Source: DASUPK01 sp963743575 (lineage in GTDB: Bacteria; Actinomycetota; Thermoleophilia; Solirubrobacterales; 70-9). From it: a DNA stretch of 64,000 nt. Under the pieces are notes generated by a model, which was not told the origin of the DNA, did no database searches, and was given only the letters and a program-made list of their open reading frames with translations. Shown here piece by piece: positions 1-8,359 of this stretch (position 1 is the stretch's first letter; every line of letters begins with the position of its first letter). The translations under genes were made by a program, and so were the position numbers. Location of the stretch: NCBI GenBank assembly GCA_963743575.1, contig CAVUQC010000004.1, forward strand, positions 434,001 to 498,000, in the 5' to 3' direction.

Positions 1-67
1 CCGGGTCCACTATTTCCCCGGTGCTCGTGTCCCAATCCCGACATCGGAGTCGGGGTACCATTGAGGC

Positions 68-391
<324 letters not shown>

Positions 392-394
392 AAG

Positions 395-425
395 GAAGGG
401 CCCCCGCAAGGGGGCCCTTCTATTT
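395..425 (+). terminator. Intrinsic terminator of rnpB
   Basis: A perfect 11-bp stem (395-405 with 410-420) closed by a GCAA tetraloop is followed by TATTT. It lies directly after the 3' end of the RNase P RNA. It is the clearest intrinsic terminator in the window. Confidence 0.88.
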
Positions 426-466
426 GAGGGGACTGTCCTGATCTAGGTCGCTGAGAGCGCCCCTAA

Positions 467-1114
467 TCAGGACGGTCGACGGAAGATCCCGGTCTCGCAG
501 GCTTCGGGCCATTCGTCCTTGACGCCGGAGAACTTCCGGAAGTGCCACTCCGCGAGTAGCTCGAACGCCTCCGCGTACCCGGGCCGATCGGAGTCATCGA
601 GCAACAGCAATCCGCCGGGCCGCACCTTCTTCATCGCCGGTTTCAACGCATCGATGCGAGTGACCGTTGGCGCTTCCAGGAAATCAACGACCACGAGATC
701 GAACGACTCATCCGGTAGAGCCGCCACCTCCTGTGGAAAGTCCTCGACCGCCCGCAGCCGCAGCTCGGCATTCGAGAGTCCCGCTTCCTCCAGGCGCTGC
801 CGAGTCCGCGGGTACCAGTACTCGTTGTCCTCGAAGCTGATCACTCTGGCACTGCGCCGCGCGAACCAGACGGTGGAGCGCCCCGAGCCGAGCTCGAGCA
901 CCGCCCAGTCCTTCCGCATCCGCCGCCCCAGCCAACCGACAGCCGCCGGCACTATCCAGGGCCGCTCCGGGGTTCGACCCGTCTTCGCCCGCCACCGCGC
1001 AGCGGGATAGCGGAGCCAGCCCGAGATCCCCATCGGTCCGCGAACGGTGTGGAAGGGCCCGGCCCGCTCGCCGGGATCGTGTGGCCCCCTCAGGGGGACT
1101 TCGCTGGAGGCCAC
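467..1114 (-). CDS. Class I SAM-dependent methyltransferase-like protein
   Basis: The 215-aa product has a Rossmann-type SAM-binding core: motif I is VLELGSGRST, a post-I acidic residue follows in ISFEDNE, and motif II is FDLVVVDF, then VRPGGLLLLDD. This resembles the Methyltransf_24 family; the substrate cannot be told from sequence. The GTG start at 1114 overlaps the end of the upstream SDR gene by 25 nt. An ATG at 1033 would remove 27 residues that are not part of the fold and is a real alternative, since neither start has a strong ribosome site. It probably shares a transcript with the SDR gene. The gap between this gene's 3' end and the rnpB terminator is about 40 nt. Confidence 0.75.
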   Translation of the reverse strand: MASSEVPLRGPHDPGERAGPFHTVRGPMGISGWLRYPAARWRAKTGRTPERPWIVPAAVGWLGRRMRKDWAVLELGSGRSTVWFARRSARVISFEDNEYWYPRTRQRLEEAGLSNAELRLRAVEDFPQEVAALPDESFDLVVVDFLEAPTVTRIDALKPAMKKVRPGGLLLLDDSDRPGYAEAFELLAEWHFRKFSGVKDEWPEACETGIFRRPS

Positions 1115-1929
1115 TTGCCCGACTCGACCTTCCTGCGGAACGCCCGCTGGCGGCGGCGCGCATCGCGCATGAGCAGGGGGGTGAGGCGCAGAGAGAGCTT
1201 CGGGTGGCGGTCGAAGAAGCGCGCGAACTGGCCGCGCCAGCTCGGGATCGTCAGGACGGGCTTGGGCTTGTCGATCAACGCCACGGCGCGCTCCGCCACC
1301 TGCTCCGGCATCAGCATCACCCCGGAGAAGGAGAGGGCGTCGTTCGGGTCGTCGAGCTTGTCGTTGATCATCGGCGTCCAGACGCCGTCGGGGCAGACGC
1401 AGGAGATGTGGATGCCCTCAAGGCCGGCCTGCCGCAGGTCCGCGGCGGTGCCGAGGCTGAACGCGATCGCCGCATGCTTGCTCGCCGAGTACCCGACGAT
1501 CCCGGTCGCGGCCGCCAGCCCGGCGAGGGAGATGAGGTTGATGATGTGGCCACGGCCACTGGGTCGCATCCTCTCGATCGCGGCCAGCGTCCCGTTCATC
1601 GTGCCGATGGCGTTCACCTCGAGCATGCGGCGGTGGGTGTCGACCGGCTGATCGAACGACAGGCCGGTGAGCAGGATGCCGGCGTTGTTGACCCAGACGT
1701 CGAGGGAGCCGCTGCGCTCGACGACCTGTTCGGCCGCGGCGCTGACCGCCTCGGTGTCGGTGACGTCCAGGACCAGGGGCCAAGCTCGCTCGCCGAGCTG
1801 CTCGGCCGCCGCAGCCGTGCCGGCTTCGTCGACGTCCGTCACGGCGACGTCGTAGCCGCGCACAACCAGGAGCCTGGCGATCTCCAGCCCCATCCCTCCT
1901 CTAGCTCCGGTGACCAGCGCGCCCGGCAT
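1090..1929 (-). CDS. SDR family NAD(P)-dependent oxidoreductase
   Basis: The 279-aa short-chain dehydrogenase/reductase is probably cytosolic. The N-terminal nucleotide-binding motif is TGARGGMG (residues 7-14), followed by NNAG near residue 85, a serine in the NLISLAG strand, and the catalytic pair in YSASK (about 146-150). The length is slightly above the classical 250 aa because of a basic C-terminal extension. The ATG at 1929 lies six bases after TAAGCT (minus strand, 1936-1941), which suggests a leaderless mRNA. The substrate is unknown; classical SDRs act on alcohols, ketones and acyl chains. It is divergent from the riboswitch-controlled RlpA-like gene. Confidence 0.88.
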   Translation of the reverse strand: MPGALVTGARGGMGLEIARLLVVRGYDVAVTDVDEAGTAAAAEQLGERAWPLVLDVTDTEAVSAAAEQVVERSGSLDVWVNNAGILLTGLSFDQPVDTHRRMLEVNAIGTMNGTLAAIERMRPSGRGHIINLISLAGLAAATGIVGYSASKHAAIAFSLGTAADLRQAGLEGIHISCVCPDGVWTPMINDKLDDPNDALSFSGVMLMPEQVAERAVALIDKPKPVLTIPSWRGQFARFFDRHPKLSLRLTPLLMRDARRRQRAFRRKVESGKWPPAKSP

Positions 1930-2026
1930 CGGCGGAGCTTACGGAGTGGGTGATTCCTTTCGCGGTGAAGGTTCGCCCCTGAACGGTCGAATCGACAGGT
2001 GTGGCGAATAACGAGGAGACCTTTGC

Positions 2027-2032
2027 TAGGCT
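2027..2032 (+). promoter_or_regulatory. Probable -10 element of the riboswitch transcript
   Basis: TAGGCT matches the TAnnnT pattern seen before many starts in this window. It would place transcription initiation near 2039, at the 5' edge of the c-di-AMP aptamer. No convincing -35 hexamer is visible. Confidence 0.5.
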
Positions 2033-2038
2033 GCGCCG

Positions 2039-2172
2039 CGCACTTCCGCTGAATCTCCCTCCACCGGAAAAGGAGGGAGAGCGGGGGACCCACAAGTTGG
2101 GGCGAGTCGCGGCCATCGAGCCGCGTAGCGCGATCTTTCAGCGCGAGCCCGTCAGCTAACCCCGTAAGCCAC
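2039..2172 (+). promoter_or_regulatory. Cyclic di-AMP riboswitch (ydaO/yuaA class)
   Basis: The leader carries the hallmark blocks of the ydaO aptamer in order: GCGGGGGACCCA (2081-2092), TTGGGGCGAGTC (2097-2108), and GAGCCCGTCAGCTAACCCCG closing at about 2164. Hairpins lie between these blocks, including the pairing of CTCCCTCC with GGAGGGAG (2055-2078). It ends 15-20 nt before a TTG start. ydaO riboswitches in Actinobacteria are known to control cell-wall hydrolases and resuscitation factors and turn expression off when c-di-AMP is high. The downstream RlpA-like gene fits that regulon. The expression platform is not obvious; it may act by sequestering the ribosome site AAAGAGGAAGG. Confidence 0.9.
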
Positions 2173-2185
2173 GAAAGAGGAAGGT

Positions 2186-2641
2186 TTGACGAGCAAGCGA
2201 ACAATTCGTGCCGTTGCGGGACTTGTCTGCACCGCCGCCCTGCTGATTGCGGCGCCGGTCGCGAGCGCGCAGACGGGCGGCATTCCCGGCGGTACGGGAG
2301 GCACGACCACCGGGCCGACCGCGCAGCCGAGCTCCGCGCCCGGCAGCTGGACTGTCCACAAGGCGGCCACCTGGTACGGCCCCGGCTTCTGGGGACACTC
2401 GACCGCTTGCGGAACGATCCTGACGCCCACCACGCTCGGTGTGGCGCACAAGAAGCTCCCCTGCGGCACGCAGGTGACCTTCTCGTATGGCGCCGCGAGC
2501 GTCACCGCGACGGTGATTGACCGCGGGCCCTTCCACAAGGGCTACGCCTGGGACCTGACCAAGAAGGTCGCGAAGCGCCTCGGCTTCCTGGCCGTCGGCG
2601 CCGGTCGCATCGAGGCGACGGTCACGCCCCCTTCGGCGTAA
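2186..2641 (+). CDS. Secreted RlpA-like double-psi beta-barrel protein
   Basis: The 151-aa protein has an N-terminal signal peptide (residues 1 to about 29, cleavage near ASAQT) and a Gly/Thr/Pro-rich linker to about residue 52. It ends in a single double-psi beta-barrel domain of the RlpA/expansin type, with WYGPGFWGHSTACG, the conserved ACG..L turn, and VIDRGP. RlpA relatives bind or cleave peptidoglycan, so a cell-wall remodelling role outside the membrane is likely; lytic activity is not proven because this short form lacks a SPOR domain. The start is TTG at 2186 with AAAGAGGAAGG just upstream. Control by the c-di-AMP riboswitch links it to cell-wall homeostasis. Confidence 0.88.
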   Translation: MTSKRTIRAVAGLVCTAALLIAAPVASAQTGGIPGGTGGTTTGPTAQPSSAPGSWTVHKAATWYGPGFWGHSTACGTILTPTTLGVAHKKLPCGTQVTFSYGAASVTATVIDRGPFHKGYAWDLTKKVAKRLGFLAVGAGRIEATVTPPSA

Positions 2642-2661
2642 CCGTCGCCAGCGATCCGTAG

Positions 2662-3228
2662 TTAGGCCGCTGCTTCTCGGAGAACCGCCGGGTCGCCCTC
2701 CTGCGGCAGCGCCGCAACGGAGGCGAACAGGCTCTCGAACTCTGCGAGCGCCGTCTCGGCGACCGCGTCGAGGATCTCCTCGTCCGACCAACCGGCCTCA
2801 CGGGCCTCCTCCACCAGATGGTGGGGTGGCCGCTGGGTGGGGTCGAGCGTCTCGCGGATCAGGGCCAGCAGCGCCGCCTCCTTCTCATCAGAGGAGGCGA
2901 AGTTGCGGGCCCTGGCGACCTCGTCGAGGCCGAGCCCGGCGACGCGAGCTGTCCGGGCGTACTGGTTCAGGGTGTACGGGTCATTGCGCCACTCCGCCAC
3001 AGCCAGGCCGATCCGTTCACGGGTCGCCCTCGGCAGCTTGCTCTGACGGAGCTCGGTGCGAAGGCGGGTGTAGCCGCGCAGTGCGGCTGGCGACTCGGCG
3101 ATCATGCCGATGAACTTGGAGACCGTACCGCCCGCCGTCTGAATGCTCTTGATCAGAGGAGCAGTGGCGTCCGGCGCGGTCAGCTCGTCATGGATGTGGA
3201 AGCGGCTTACGTCTGTCTTGACTGTCAT
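2662..3228 (-). CDS. Carboxymuconolactone decarboxylase/AhpD-like protein lacking CxxC
   Basis: The 188-aa all-helical protein resembles the AhpD/CMD fold: the central stretch KLPRATRERIGLAVAEWRND followed by DPYTLNQYARTARVAGLG aligns with the region that in AhpD reads CxYCxxxH. Here both cysteines and the histidine are replaced (P, Y, Q), so thiol peroxidase chemistry is unlikely. The protein may be a structural or non-redox member. The ATG at 3228 has AGGAA upstream. It is divergent from glnA, with a palindrome in the shared intergenic region. Confidence 0.75.
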   Translation of the reverse strand: MTVKTDVSRFHIHDELTAPDATAPLIKSIQTAGGTVSKFIGMIAESPAALRGYTRLRTELRQSKLPRATRERIGLAVAEWRNDPYTLNQYARTARVAGLGLDEVARARNFASSDEKEAALLALIRETLDPTQRPPHHLVEEAREAGWSDEEILDAVAETALAEFESLFASVAALPQEGDPAVLREAAA

Positions 3229-3276
3229 TTCCTGGGATACCGCCGTTTCACAAGGGCTTTACTTTACTTTTAGCCG

Positions 3277-3300
3277 GTTACTTACGTCGCGTAAGTGTAC
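3277..3300. promoter_or_regulatory. Palindromic operator candidate between the CMD-like gene and glnA
   Basis: ACTTACG-TCG-CGTAAGT (3280-3296) is a perfect 7-bp inverted repeat with a 3-nt spacer. It is extended by GTT/GTAC flanks into a near-palindrome. It lies in the 151-bp divergent intergenic region and could bind a dimeric repressor or activator of glnA, the CMD-like gene, or both. The regulator is not identified; a GlnR-type GTnAC box is only a loose match. Confidence 0.45.
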
Positions 3301-3379
3301 AGGCATCTTGGTCTTTCTGTCTTCTCATACGACGCTCGCGGACCGTCGGATGTGAGACGGCGGTAACTTGTCCGGCCTC

Positions 3380-4732
3380 ATGGCCGACGGCCCCACAAAT
3401 GCCAAGGAGGCGATGGCGTTCTGCGAGGAGAACGACGTCCGCTTCGTGCGCCTCTGGTTCACCGACCTGCTCGGCCAGCTGAAGAGCTTTTCGATCAACG
3501 CGGCCGAGCTCGAGGATGCCTTCGAGGGTGGCATGGGCTTCGACGGCTCCTCGATCAGCGGCTTCAACCCGATCGAGGAGTCCGACATGATCGCCATGCC
3601 GGATCCAGCCAGCATCCAGTTGATCCCGTGGCGCGAGGAGGAGAAGAACCGAACCGCGCGGATGTTCTGCGACGTCCAGGTCCCGGGCGGCGATCCATAT
3701 GAGGGAGACCCACGCTGGATCATGCGCCGCGCCCTCGATCGCGCCAGGGACATGGGCTTCGACGACTACAACATCGGCCCGGAGCTCGAGTACTTCTATT
3801 TCCGCTCGGCGAAGCCCGAGTCCGGTGTCCCGGAGATCCTCGACGAGGGCGGCTACTTCGACCTGACCACCCTGGATGCCGGCTCCGACGTGCGCCGTGA
3901 GACCGTGTTGGCCCTCGAGCAGCTCGGTATCCACGTCGAGTACACCCACCACGAGGTCGGACCCTCCCAGCACGAGGTCGACATGCGCTACAAGGGCGCG
4001 CTCGCGATGTCCGACGACTGCATGACCTACCGGATCACGGTCAAGGAGTACGCGATGAAGTACGGCTGGCACGCGACCTTCATGCCGAAGCCGCTGCAGG
4101 GCGAGAACGGCTCCGGGATGCACGTTCACCAGTCCCTCTCGAAGGAGGGCAAGAACGCCTTCTTCGATGCGGACGACCAGTACTTCCTCTCCGACGTCGC
4201 CAAGGCGTTCATCGCCGGCCAGCTCAAGCACGCCCGGGAGATTGCGCCGCTGTTCGCCCAGTGGGTTAACTCCTACAAGCGGCTCGTGCCCGGCTACGAG
4301 GCCCCGGTCTACCTGTCCTGGTCGCGTCGCAACCGCTCGGCGCTTATCCGGGTGCCGCTCTACCACCCGGGCAAGGAGAACGCCACGCGGGCCGAGCTGC
4401 GCTGTCCTGATCCCGCCTGCAACCCCTACCTCTGCTTCGCCGGGATGCTGCATGCCGGTCTCGAGGGGATCGAGCACGGCTACGAGCTGCCCGAGCCGAT
4501 GGAGCAGAACCTCTACCACCTGACTCCGGAGGAGCGCCATCGCCGCGGGATCGAGCAGCTCCCGGAGACGCTCGGGGAGGCGATCGAGATCGCGGCCGAG
4601 TCAGAGCTGGTCCTGCGGGTGCTCGGCGAGCATGCCTTCAACCGGTTCGTCGAGATCAAGCGCTCGGAGTGGGAGGACTACCGGGTGCAGGTCACGCCGT
4701 ACGAAATCGAGCAGTTCCTGCCGATCCTCTAG
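3380..4732 (+). CDS. glnA: Glutamine synthetase type I
   Basis: This 450-aa enzyme catalyses ATP-dependent amidation of glutamate with ammonia and forms a cytosolic dodecamer. Visible family signatures are the N-terminal beta-grasp with LWFTDLLGQLKS, the FDGSSISGF loop, GPELEYFYF, the ATP-site signature ENGSGMHVHQSL, and the LIRVP arginine region. The length of about 450 and the NLYHLTPEER segment near residue 375 resemble the GS-I-alpha subclass, so control by adenylylation is doubtful although the tyrosine is present. I place the start at ATG 3380. TAACTT (3364-3369) looks like the -10 box and would overlap the upstream TTG at 3368. The flavoprotein gene follows after three bases. Confidence 0.95.
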   Translation: MADGPTNAKEAMAFCEENDVRFVRLWFTDLLGQLKSFSINAAELEDAFEGGMGFDGSSISGFNPIEESDMIAMPDPASIQLIPWREEEKNRTARMFCDVQVPGGDPYEGDPRWIMRRALDRARDMGFDDYNIGPELEYFYFRSAKPESGVPEILDEGGYFDLTTLDAGSDVRRETVLALEQLGIHVEYTHHEVGPSQHEVDMRYKGALAMSDDCMTYRITVKEYAMKYGWHATFMPKPLQGENGSGMHVHQSLSKEGKNAFFDADDQYFLSDVAKAFIAGQLKHAREIAPLFAQWVNSYKRLVPGYEAPVYLSWSRRNRSALIRVPLYHPGKENATRAELRCPDPACNPYLCFAGMLHAGLEGIEHGYELPEPMEQNLYHLTPEERHRRGIEQLPETLGEAIEIAAESELVLRVLGEHAFNRFVEIKRSEWEDYRVQVTPYEIEQFLPIL

Positions 4733-4735
4733 CTG

Positions 4736-5872
4736 ATGGCGAGCCGGATACTCGTCTTGGGGGCGGGGTTCGGCGGTCTCGAGCTGGCGACGATCCTCTC
4801 CGAGGAGCTCGGCGACGAGGCCGATGTCACCCTGATCGACAAGGGCGACGCCTTCGTCTTCGGATATTCGAAGCTCGACGTGATGTTCGGCAGGGAGACG
4901 CTGGAGGCGGTGAGCCTCCCGTACAGCGACTTCGCCAAGCCGGGTGTCCGGTTCGTGAACGAAACGGTCATGGCGATCGATCCGGAGGCGAGGGGAGTCC
5001 AAACCGACGCCGGCGAGTACGAGGCGGACATCCTGGTGGTGGCACTCGGCGCCGACTACGACCTGGATGCCACCCCTGGGCTCGCCGCGGCCGGCACCGA
5101 GTTCTATTCAGTCCCCGGCGCGGAGCACGTGGGGGACCTGCTCCGTGACTTCGGCGAGGGGCGGGCCGTCGTCGGTGTCTGCGGCGCGCCGTTCAAGTGC
5201 CCGCCGGCACCGAGTGAGGCGGCGCTTCTTCTCCATGACCTGCTCTCCGAGCGCGGCGTCCGCGATCGCTGTGAGATCACGTTCCTGATGCCCCTCCCGA
5301 GCCCGGTTCCGCCGTCCCCGGCGACCTCAGAGGCGCTGCTCGGCGCGTTCTCCGAGCGGAGGATCGACTTCGTCCCCGGAGCTCGCATCGCATCCCTCGA
5401 CGGCGAACGAAAGGTGGCGGTTCTCCAGGACGGGCGCGAGTTCCCGTACGACCTCTTCCTCGGGGTCCCGAAGCACCGCGCCCCGAATGTCGTCCTGGAA
5501 TCGGGCATGGCCGAGGACGGCTACGTCCCGGTGGATTCCCGGACGCTGAGGACCCGCTTTCCGGGTGTGTATGCGGTGGGTGATGTGGCGACCGTGGGGG
5601 TCCCGAAGGCCGGTGTGTTCGCGGAGGGGGCCGCGCGGGTCGTCGCGGCCGAGGTGCTGGCCGAGCTCCGGGGCGAGGCGGACCCGGACGGATACGGCGG
5701 TCTCGGCTCCTGCTACATCGAGTTCGGAGAGGGCCAGGTGGGCCGGGTGGACGTGGATTTTCTGTCCGTGCCGAGGCCCACCGGGACCTTCCAGGCGCCC
5801 TCCAGCGAGATCGTCGCCGAGAAGCAGGAGTTCGGGGCGAGCCGCCGGGCTCGCTGGTTCACGCCCGCCTGA
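4736..5872 (+). CDS. FAD-dependent oxidoreductase, sulfide:quinone reductase-like
   Basis: The 378-aa flavoprotein has an FAD-binding dinucleotide fold at the N terminus (GAGFGGLE, residues 9-16), a second nucleotide-binding half, and GVYAVGDVAT near residue 277, which closes the FAD site. The segment CGAPFKCPPAPSE (about 147-159) places two cysteines in the position used by sulfide:quinone oxidoreductases and related type II NADH dehydrogenases. It probably passes electrons from sulfide, persulfide or NADH to quinone at the membrane face; the exact donor is not clear. It is translationally close to glnA (3-nt gap). Its end overlaps the convergent DUF255 gene by 14 nt. Confidence 0.82.
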   Translation: MASRILVLGAGFGGLELATILSEELGDEADVTLIDKGDAFVFGYSKLDVMFGRETLEAVSLPYSDFAKPGVRFVNETVMAIDPEARGVQTDAGEYEADILVVALGADYDLDATPGLAAAGTEFYSVPGAEHVGDLLRDFGEGRAVVGVCGAPFKCPPAPSEAALLLHDLLSERGVRDRCEITFLMPLPSPVPPSPATSEALLGAFSERRIDFVPGARIASLDGERKVAVLQDGREFPYDLFLGVPKHRAPNVVLESGMAEDGYVPVDSRTLRTRFPGVYAVGDVATVGVPKAGVFAEGAARVVAAEVLAELRGEADPDGYGGLGSCYIEFGEGQVGRVDVDFLSVPRPTGTFQAPSSEIVAEKQEFGASRRARWFTPA

Positions 5873-7877
5873 GCGCCGTCTCCAGCTCCGCAGGGTCGGT
5901 CACCGGCGCCTTGCAGGTGAAGCGCTCGCAGACATACGCCGCCGGCTTGCCCTCCACTGAGGTCCGCTCCCGGAGCAGCTCGGGGCGGTCGATGCCCTCC
6001 TCGCCCCCGGCGAGGACGACGTGGGGCCGGTGGGCCGAGCGCACGACTCGCGCGAGCTCGGCCAGGTCGCCGTCCGAGCCGGCGCCGTTCGCGGGGCCGA
6101 CCAGAGCCACCTCGCGGGTCGGGGAGAGGTGGAAGTCGATCGCCTGGAGCAGGTGGCCGAACGCCTCGGGGTGCTGCAGGGCGGCGGAGGCGAACACCCG
6201 CATCGTCCCCAGCGCGCGCTCCTCATAGGCGCTCTCCCCAGTGAGGGCGGCCAGCCGGAGCAGGCCGTAGGTGGCCGAGGAGTTGCCCGATGGGATCGGA
6301 TGGTCGCCGACGTCCTTGCGCCGCGCGATCAGCTCCTCGTGGTCGTCCGAGGTGGTGAAGAAGCCGCCGAGCTCGTCGTCGCCGAAGCGGGCGATCATCG
6401 CATCGGCCGTCTCGCGTGCTGCGTCGAACCAGCGGACCTCGAGAGTCGCCTCGTAGAGGCGCAGCAGGGCCTCGACCAGGTAGGCGTGGTCCTCGAGATA
6501 GGCGTTGAGGTGGCCCCTCCCGTCCTTCCAGGTGCGGAGCAGCCGCCCGTCGGAATCGCGCATCGACTCCCAGACGAACCGCGCGCAGCCCGAGGCGGCG
6601 TCGATGTAGTCCTGGCGCCCGAGGGCAGCGCCGGCATCTGCGAGAGCGGCGATCATCAGCGCGTTCCAGGAGAGGAGCCGCTTGTCGTCCAGGCCGGGCC
6701 GAACCCGCCGGTCGCGCCAGGCGTAGAGGGCGGTTCGGGCGTCGGCCAGCTCGGCCGGCTGCCTGGCACTGGCGCCCAGTGTCACATGGAGGATGTTCCG
6801 TCCCTCGAAGTTGCCGGTGGCGCTCACGCCCCAGTAGCCGAGGACGCGCTCGACCGCGTCGGCTGCGATGCCGGCCTCTCCCAGCGCCTCGCGCATCTCC
6901 TCCTCGTCCCAGACGTAGAAGCGGCCCTCCTCGCCCTCCGAGTCTGCGTCGAGGGCCGAGTAGAAGCCACCCTCGGGCCCGCTCATCTCGCGGAGCGCCC
7001 AGTCGAGGGTCTCCGTGCAGACGCGCACCCAGCGCTTCTCTCCGATCACCTGCCAGGCGTGGAGGTAGACGCGCGCCAGAAGCGCGTTGTCGTAGAGCAT
7101 CTTCTCGAAGTGAGGGACTGCCCAATTGGCGTCAACGGCGTAGCGGGCGAAGCCGCCGCCGAGCTGGTCGTAGATCCCCCCGTGCATCATCTTGTCGAGC
7201 GTGAGGGTGACCGGCTCCCTCTCGCCACGATCGAGCAGGAATTCGAGGGCGCTTGCCGGCGGGAACTTGGGAGCACCGCCGAAGCCGCCATTCGTCTGAT
7301 CGAAGTTCGCCTGGAGTCCCGAGATCGCCCGCGTCAGGGCCGACGCGTCGAGTGCCTCGTCGGAGGGGCCGACCTGGCTCGTCCGGCTCAGGGACTCTCG
7401 GATCTTGGCCGACGCTTCGCGCAGCTCCTCTCGCTGGGTCCGATAGGCGCCGGAGGTCGCCTCCAGGACCTGCCTGAAGCTCGGCAGGCCGTGGCGCGGT
7501 TCCGGCGGGAAGTAGGTGCCTCCGTAGAAGGGGACGGCTGCGGAGTCGAGGAAGACGGTCAGCGGCCAGCCGCCCTGCCCGGTCATACCCTGGACCGCCT
7601 CCATGTAGAGGTCGTCCACGTCGGGACGCTCCTCACGGTCGACCTTGATCGGGACGAACGATTCGTTGATCAGGGTGGCCGTCTCGTGGTCCTCGAAGGA
7701 CTCACGCTCCATCACGTGGCACCAGTGGCAGGCGGAGTACCCGACGGAGAGCATGATCGGCTTGTCCTCCGCGGCGGCCTCGCTGAGGGCCTCCGGCCCC
7801 CACGGGCGCCAGTCGACCGGGTTGTCCTTGTGCTGGAGGAGGTAGGGGCTGGTCTGCTCGGCGAGCCGGTTGGCCAT
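5859..7877 (-). CDS. Thioredoxin-domain protein of the DUF255/YyaL (SSP411) family
   Basis: The 672-aa protein is full length for the family. Residues 1 to about 165 form the DUF255 thioredoxin-like domain, opening with NRLAEQTSPYLLQHKDNPV and carrying the CHWC motif at 50-53. The rest is an (alpha/alpha)6 barrel resembling N-acylglucosamine 2-epimerases, with LYDNALLAR and GGFYSALDADSEGEEG. Its biochemical role is not established in any bacterium. The true start is ATG 7877; longer reading frames upstream run antisense to the ACT gene. TAGCCT lies seven bases before the ATG, so the mRNA is probably leaderless. Confidence 0.9.
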   Translation of the reverse strand: MANRLAEQTSPYLLQHKDNPVDWRPWGPEALSEAAAEDKPIMLSVGYSACHWCHVMERESFEDHETATLINESFVPIKVDREERPDVDDLYMEAVQGMTGQGGWPLTVFLDSAAVPFYGGTYFPPEPRHGLPSFRQVLEATSGAYRTQREELREASAKIRESLSRTSQVGPSDEALDASALTRAISGLQANFDQTNGGFGGAPKFPPASALEFLLDRGEREPVTLTLDKMMHGGIYDQLGGGFARYAVDANWAVPHFEKMLYDNALLARVYLHAWQVIGEKRWVRVCTETLDWALREMSGPEGGFYSALDADSEGEEGRFYVWDEEEMREALGEAGIAADAVERVLGYWGVSATGNFEGRNILHVTLGASARQPAELADARTALYAWRDRRVRPGLDDKRLLSWNALMIAALADAGAALGRQDYIDAASGCARFVWESMRDSDGRLLRTWKDGRGHLNAYLEDHAYLVEALLRLYEATLEVRWFDAARETADAMIARFGDDELGGFFTTSDDHEELIARRKDVGDHPIPSGNSSATYGLLRLAALTGESAYEERALGTMRVFASAALQHPEAFGHLLQAIDFHLSPTREVALVGPANGAGSDGDLAELARVVRSAHRPHVVLAGGEEGIDRPELLRERTSVEGKPAAYVCERFTCKAPVTDPAELETALRRA

Positions 7878-7905
7878 CACTCCCAGGCTACTCGCGGCCC
7901 GCGGT

Positions 7906-7934
7906 TTGACATCCCCCGTCCCGATGGAAATGAT
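7906..7934 (+). promoter_or_regulatory. Sigma70-type promoter of the ACT-domain gene
   Basis: TTGACA (7906-7911) and AATGAT (7929-7934) are separated by 17 bp. This is the best conventional -35/-10 pair in the window. It predicts a short leader carrying the ribosome site GGAAAGAGG before the ATG at 7960. Confidence 0.6.
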
Positions 7935-7959
7935 GCGAGACCCGACGGAAAGAGGCGCC

Positions 7960-8349
7960 ATGAAGGACCTGACGGTGATCATGGAGGACCGGCCCGGGAA
8001 GCTGGCTGAGTTGGGGGAGGCCACGGGCAAGGCGGGGGTGAACATCGAGGGCCTCTGCGCGATGGTCGGGGACGGCAAGGGCTTCATCCACCTGCTGGTG
8101 CAGGACGAGGACACCGCGAAGATGGCGCTCGACGCCGCCGGAATCGAGGTGGCCGACGAGCGCGAGGCCGTGGTCGTCGATCTCCACAACAAGCCGGGGG
8201 CGATGGGCGAGATCGCGCGGGATCTCGCGGATGCCGGCGTCAGCGTCGAGGTCGCCTACACGATCTTCAGCGGTGTCCGGCTGGTGATCATCACCGAGGA
8301 CACCGAGAAGGCGCGGGCGGCTCTTGATCTGAACGGCGCGAGCGGCTAG
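7960..8349 (+). CDS. Tandem ACT-domain protein
   Basis: The 129-aa protein consists of two ACT-like repeats: residues 1-60 start DLTVIMEDRPGKLAELGEA, and residues 65-125 start AVVVDLHNKPGAMGEIARDL. Each has the typical PG-L/M turn that forms an amino-acid binding interface. Stand-alone ACT proteins usually sense amino acids or modulate partner enzymes. No catalytic domain is attached and no partner is evident here. The start ATG 7960 has a strong ribosome site and its own promoter, so longer upstream readings are not needed. Confidence 0.85.
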   Translation: MKDLTVIMEDRPGKLAELGEATGKAGVNIEGLCAMVGDGKGFIHLLVQDEDTAKMALDAAGIEVADEREAVVVDLHNKPGAMGEIARDLADAGVSVEVAYTIFSGVRLVIITEDTEKARAALDLNGASG

Positions 8350-8359
8350 CCGCTCGAGG

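Noticed and set aside
6021..8009. A 662-aa plus-strand frame across the DUF255 gene
   Set aside because: It is antisense to a full-length conserved gene and has Arg/Gly/Val-rich composition typical of GC-rich shadow frames. Similar long shadows at 27888-30353, 30593-32692 and 40666-42402 were dropped for the same reason.
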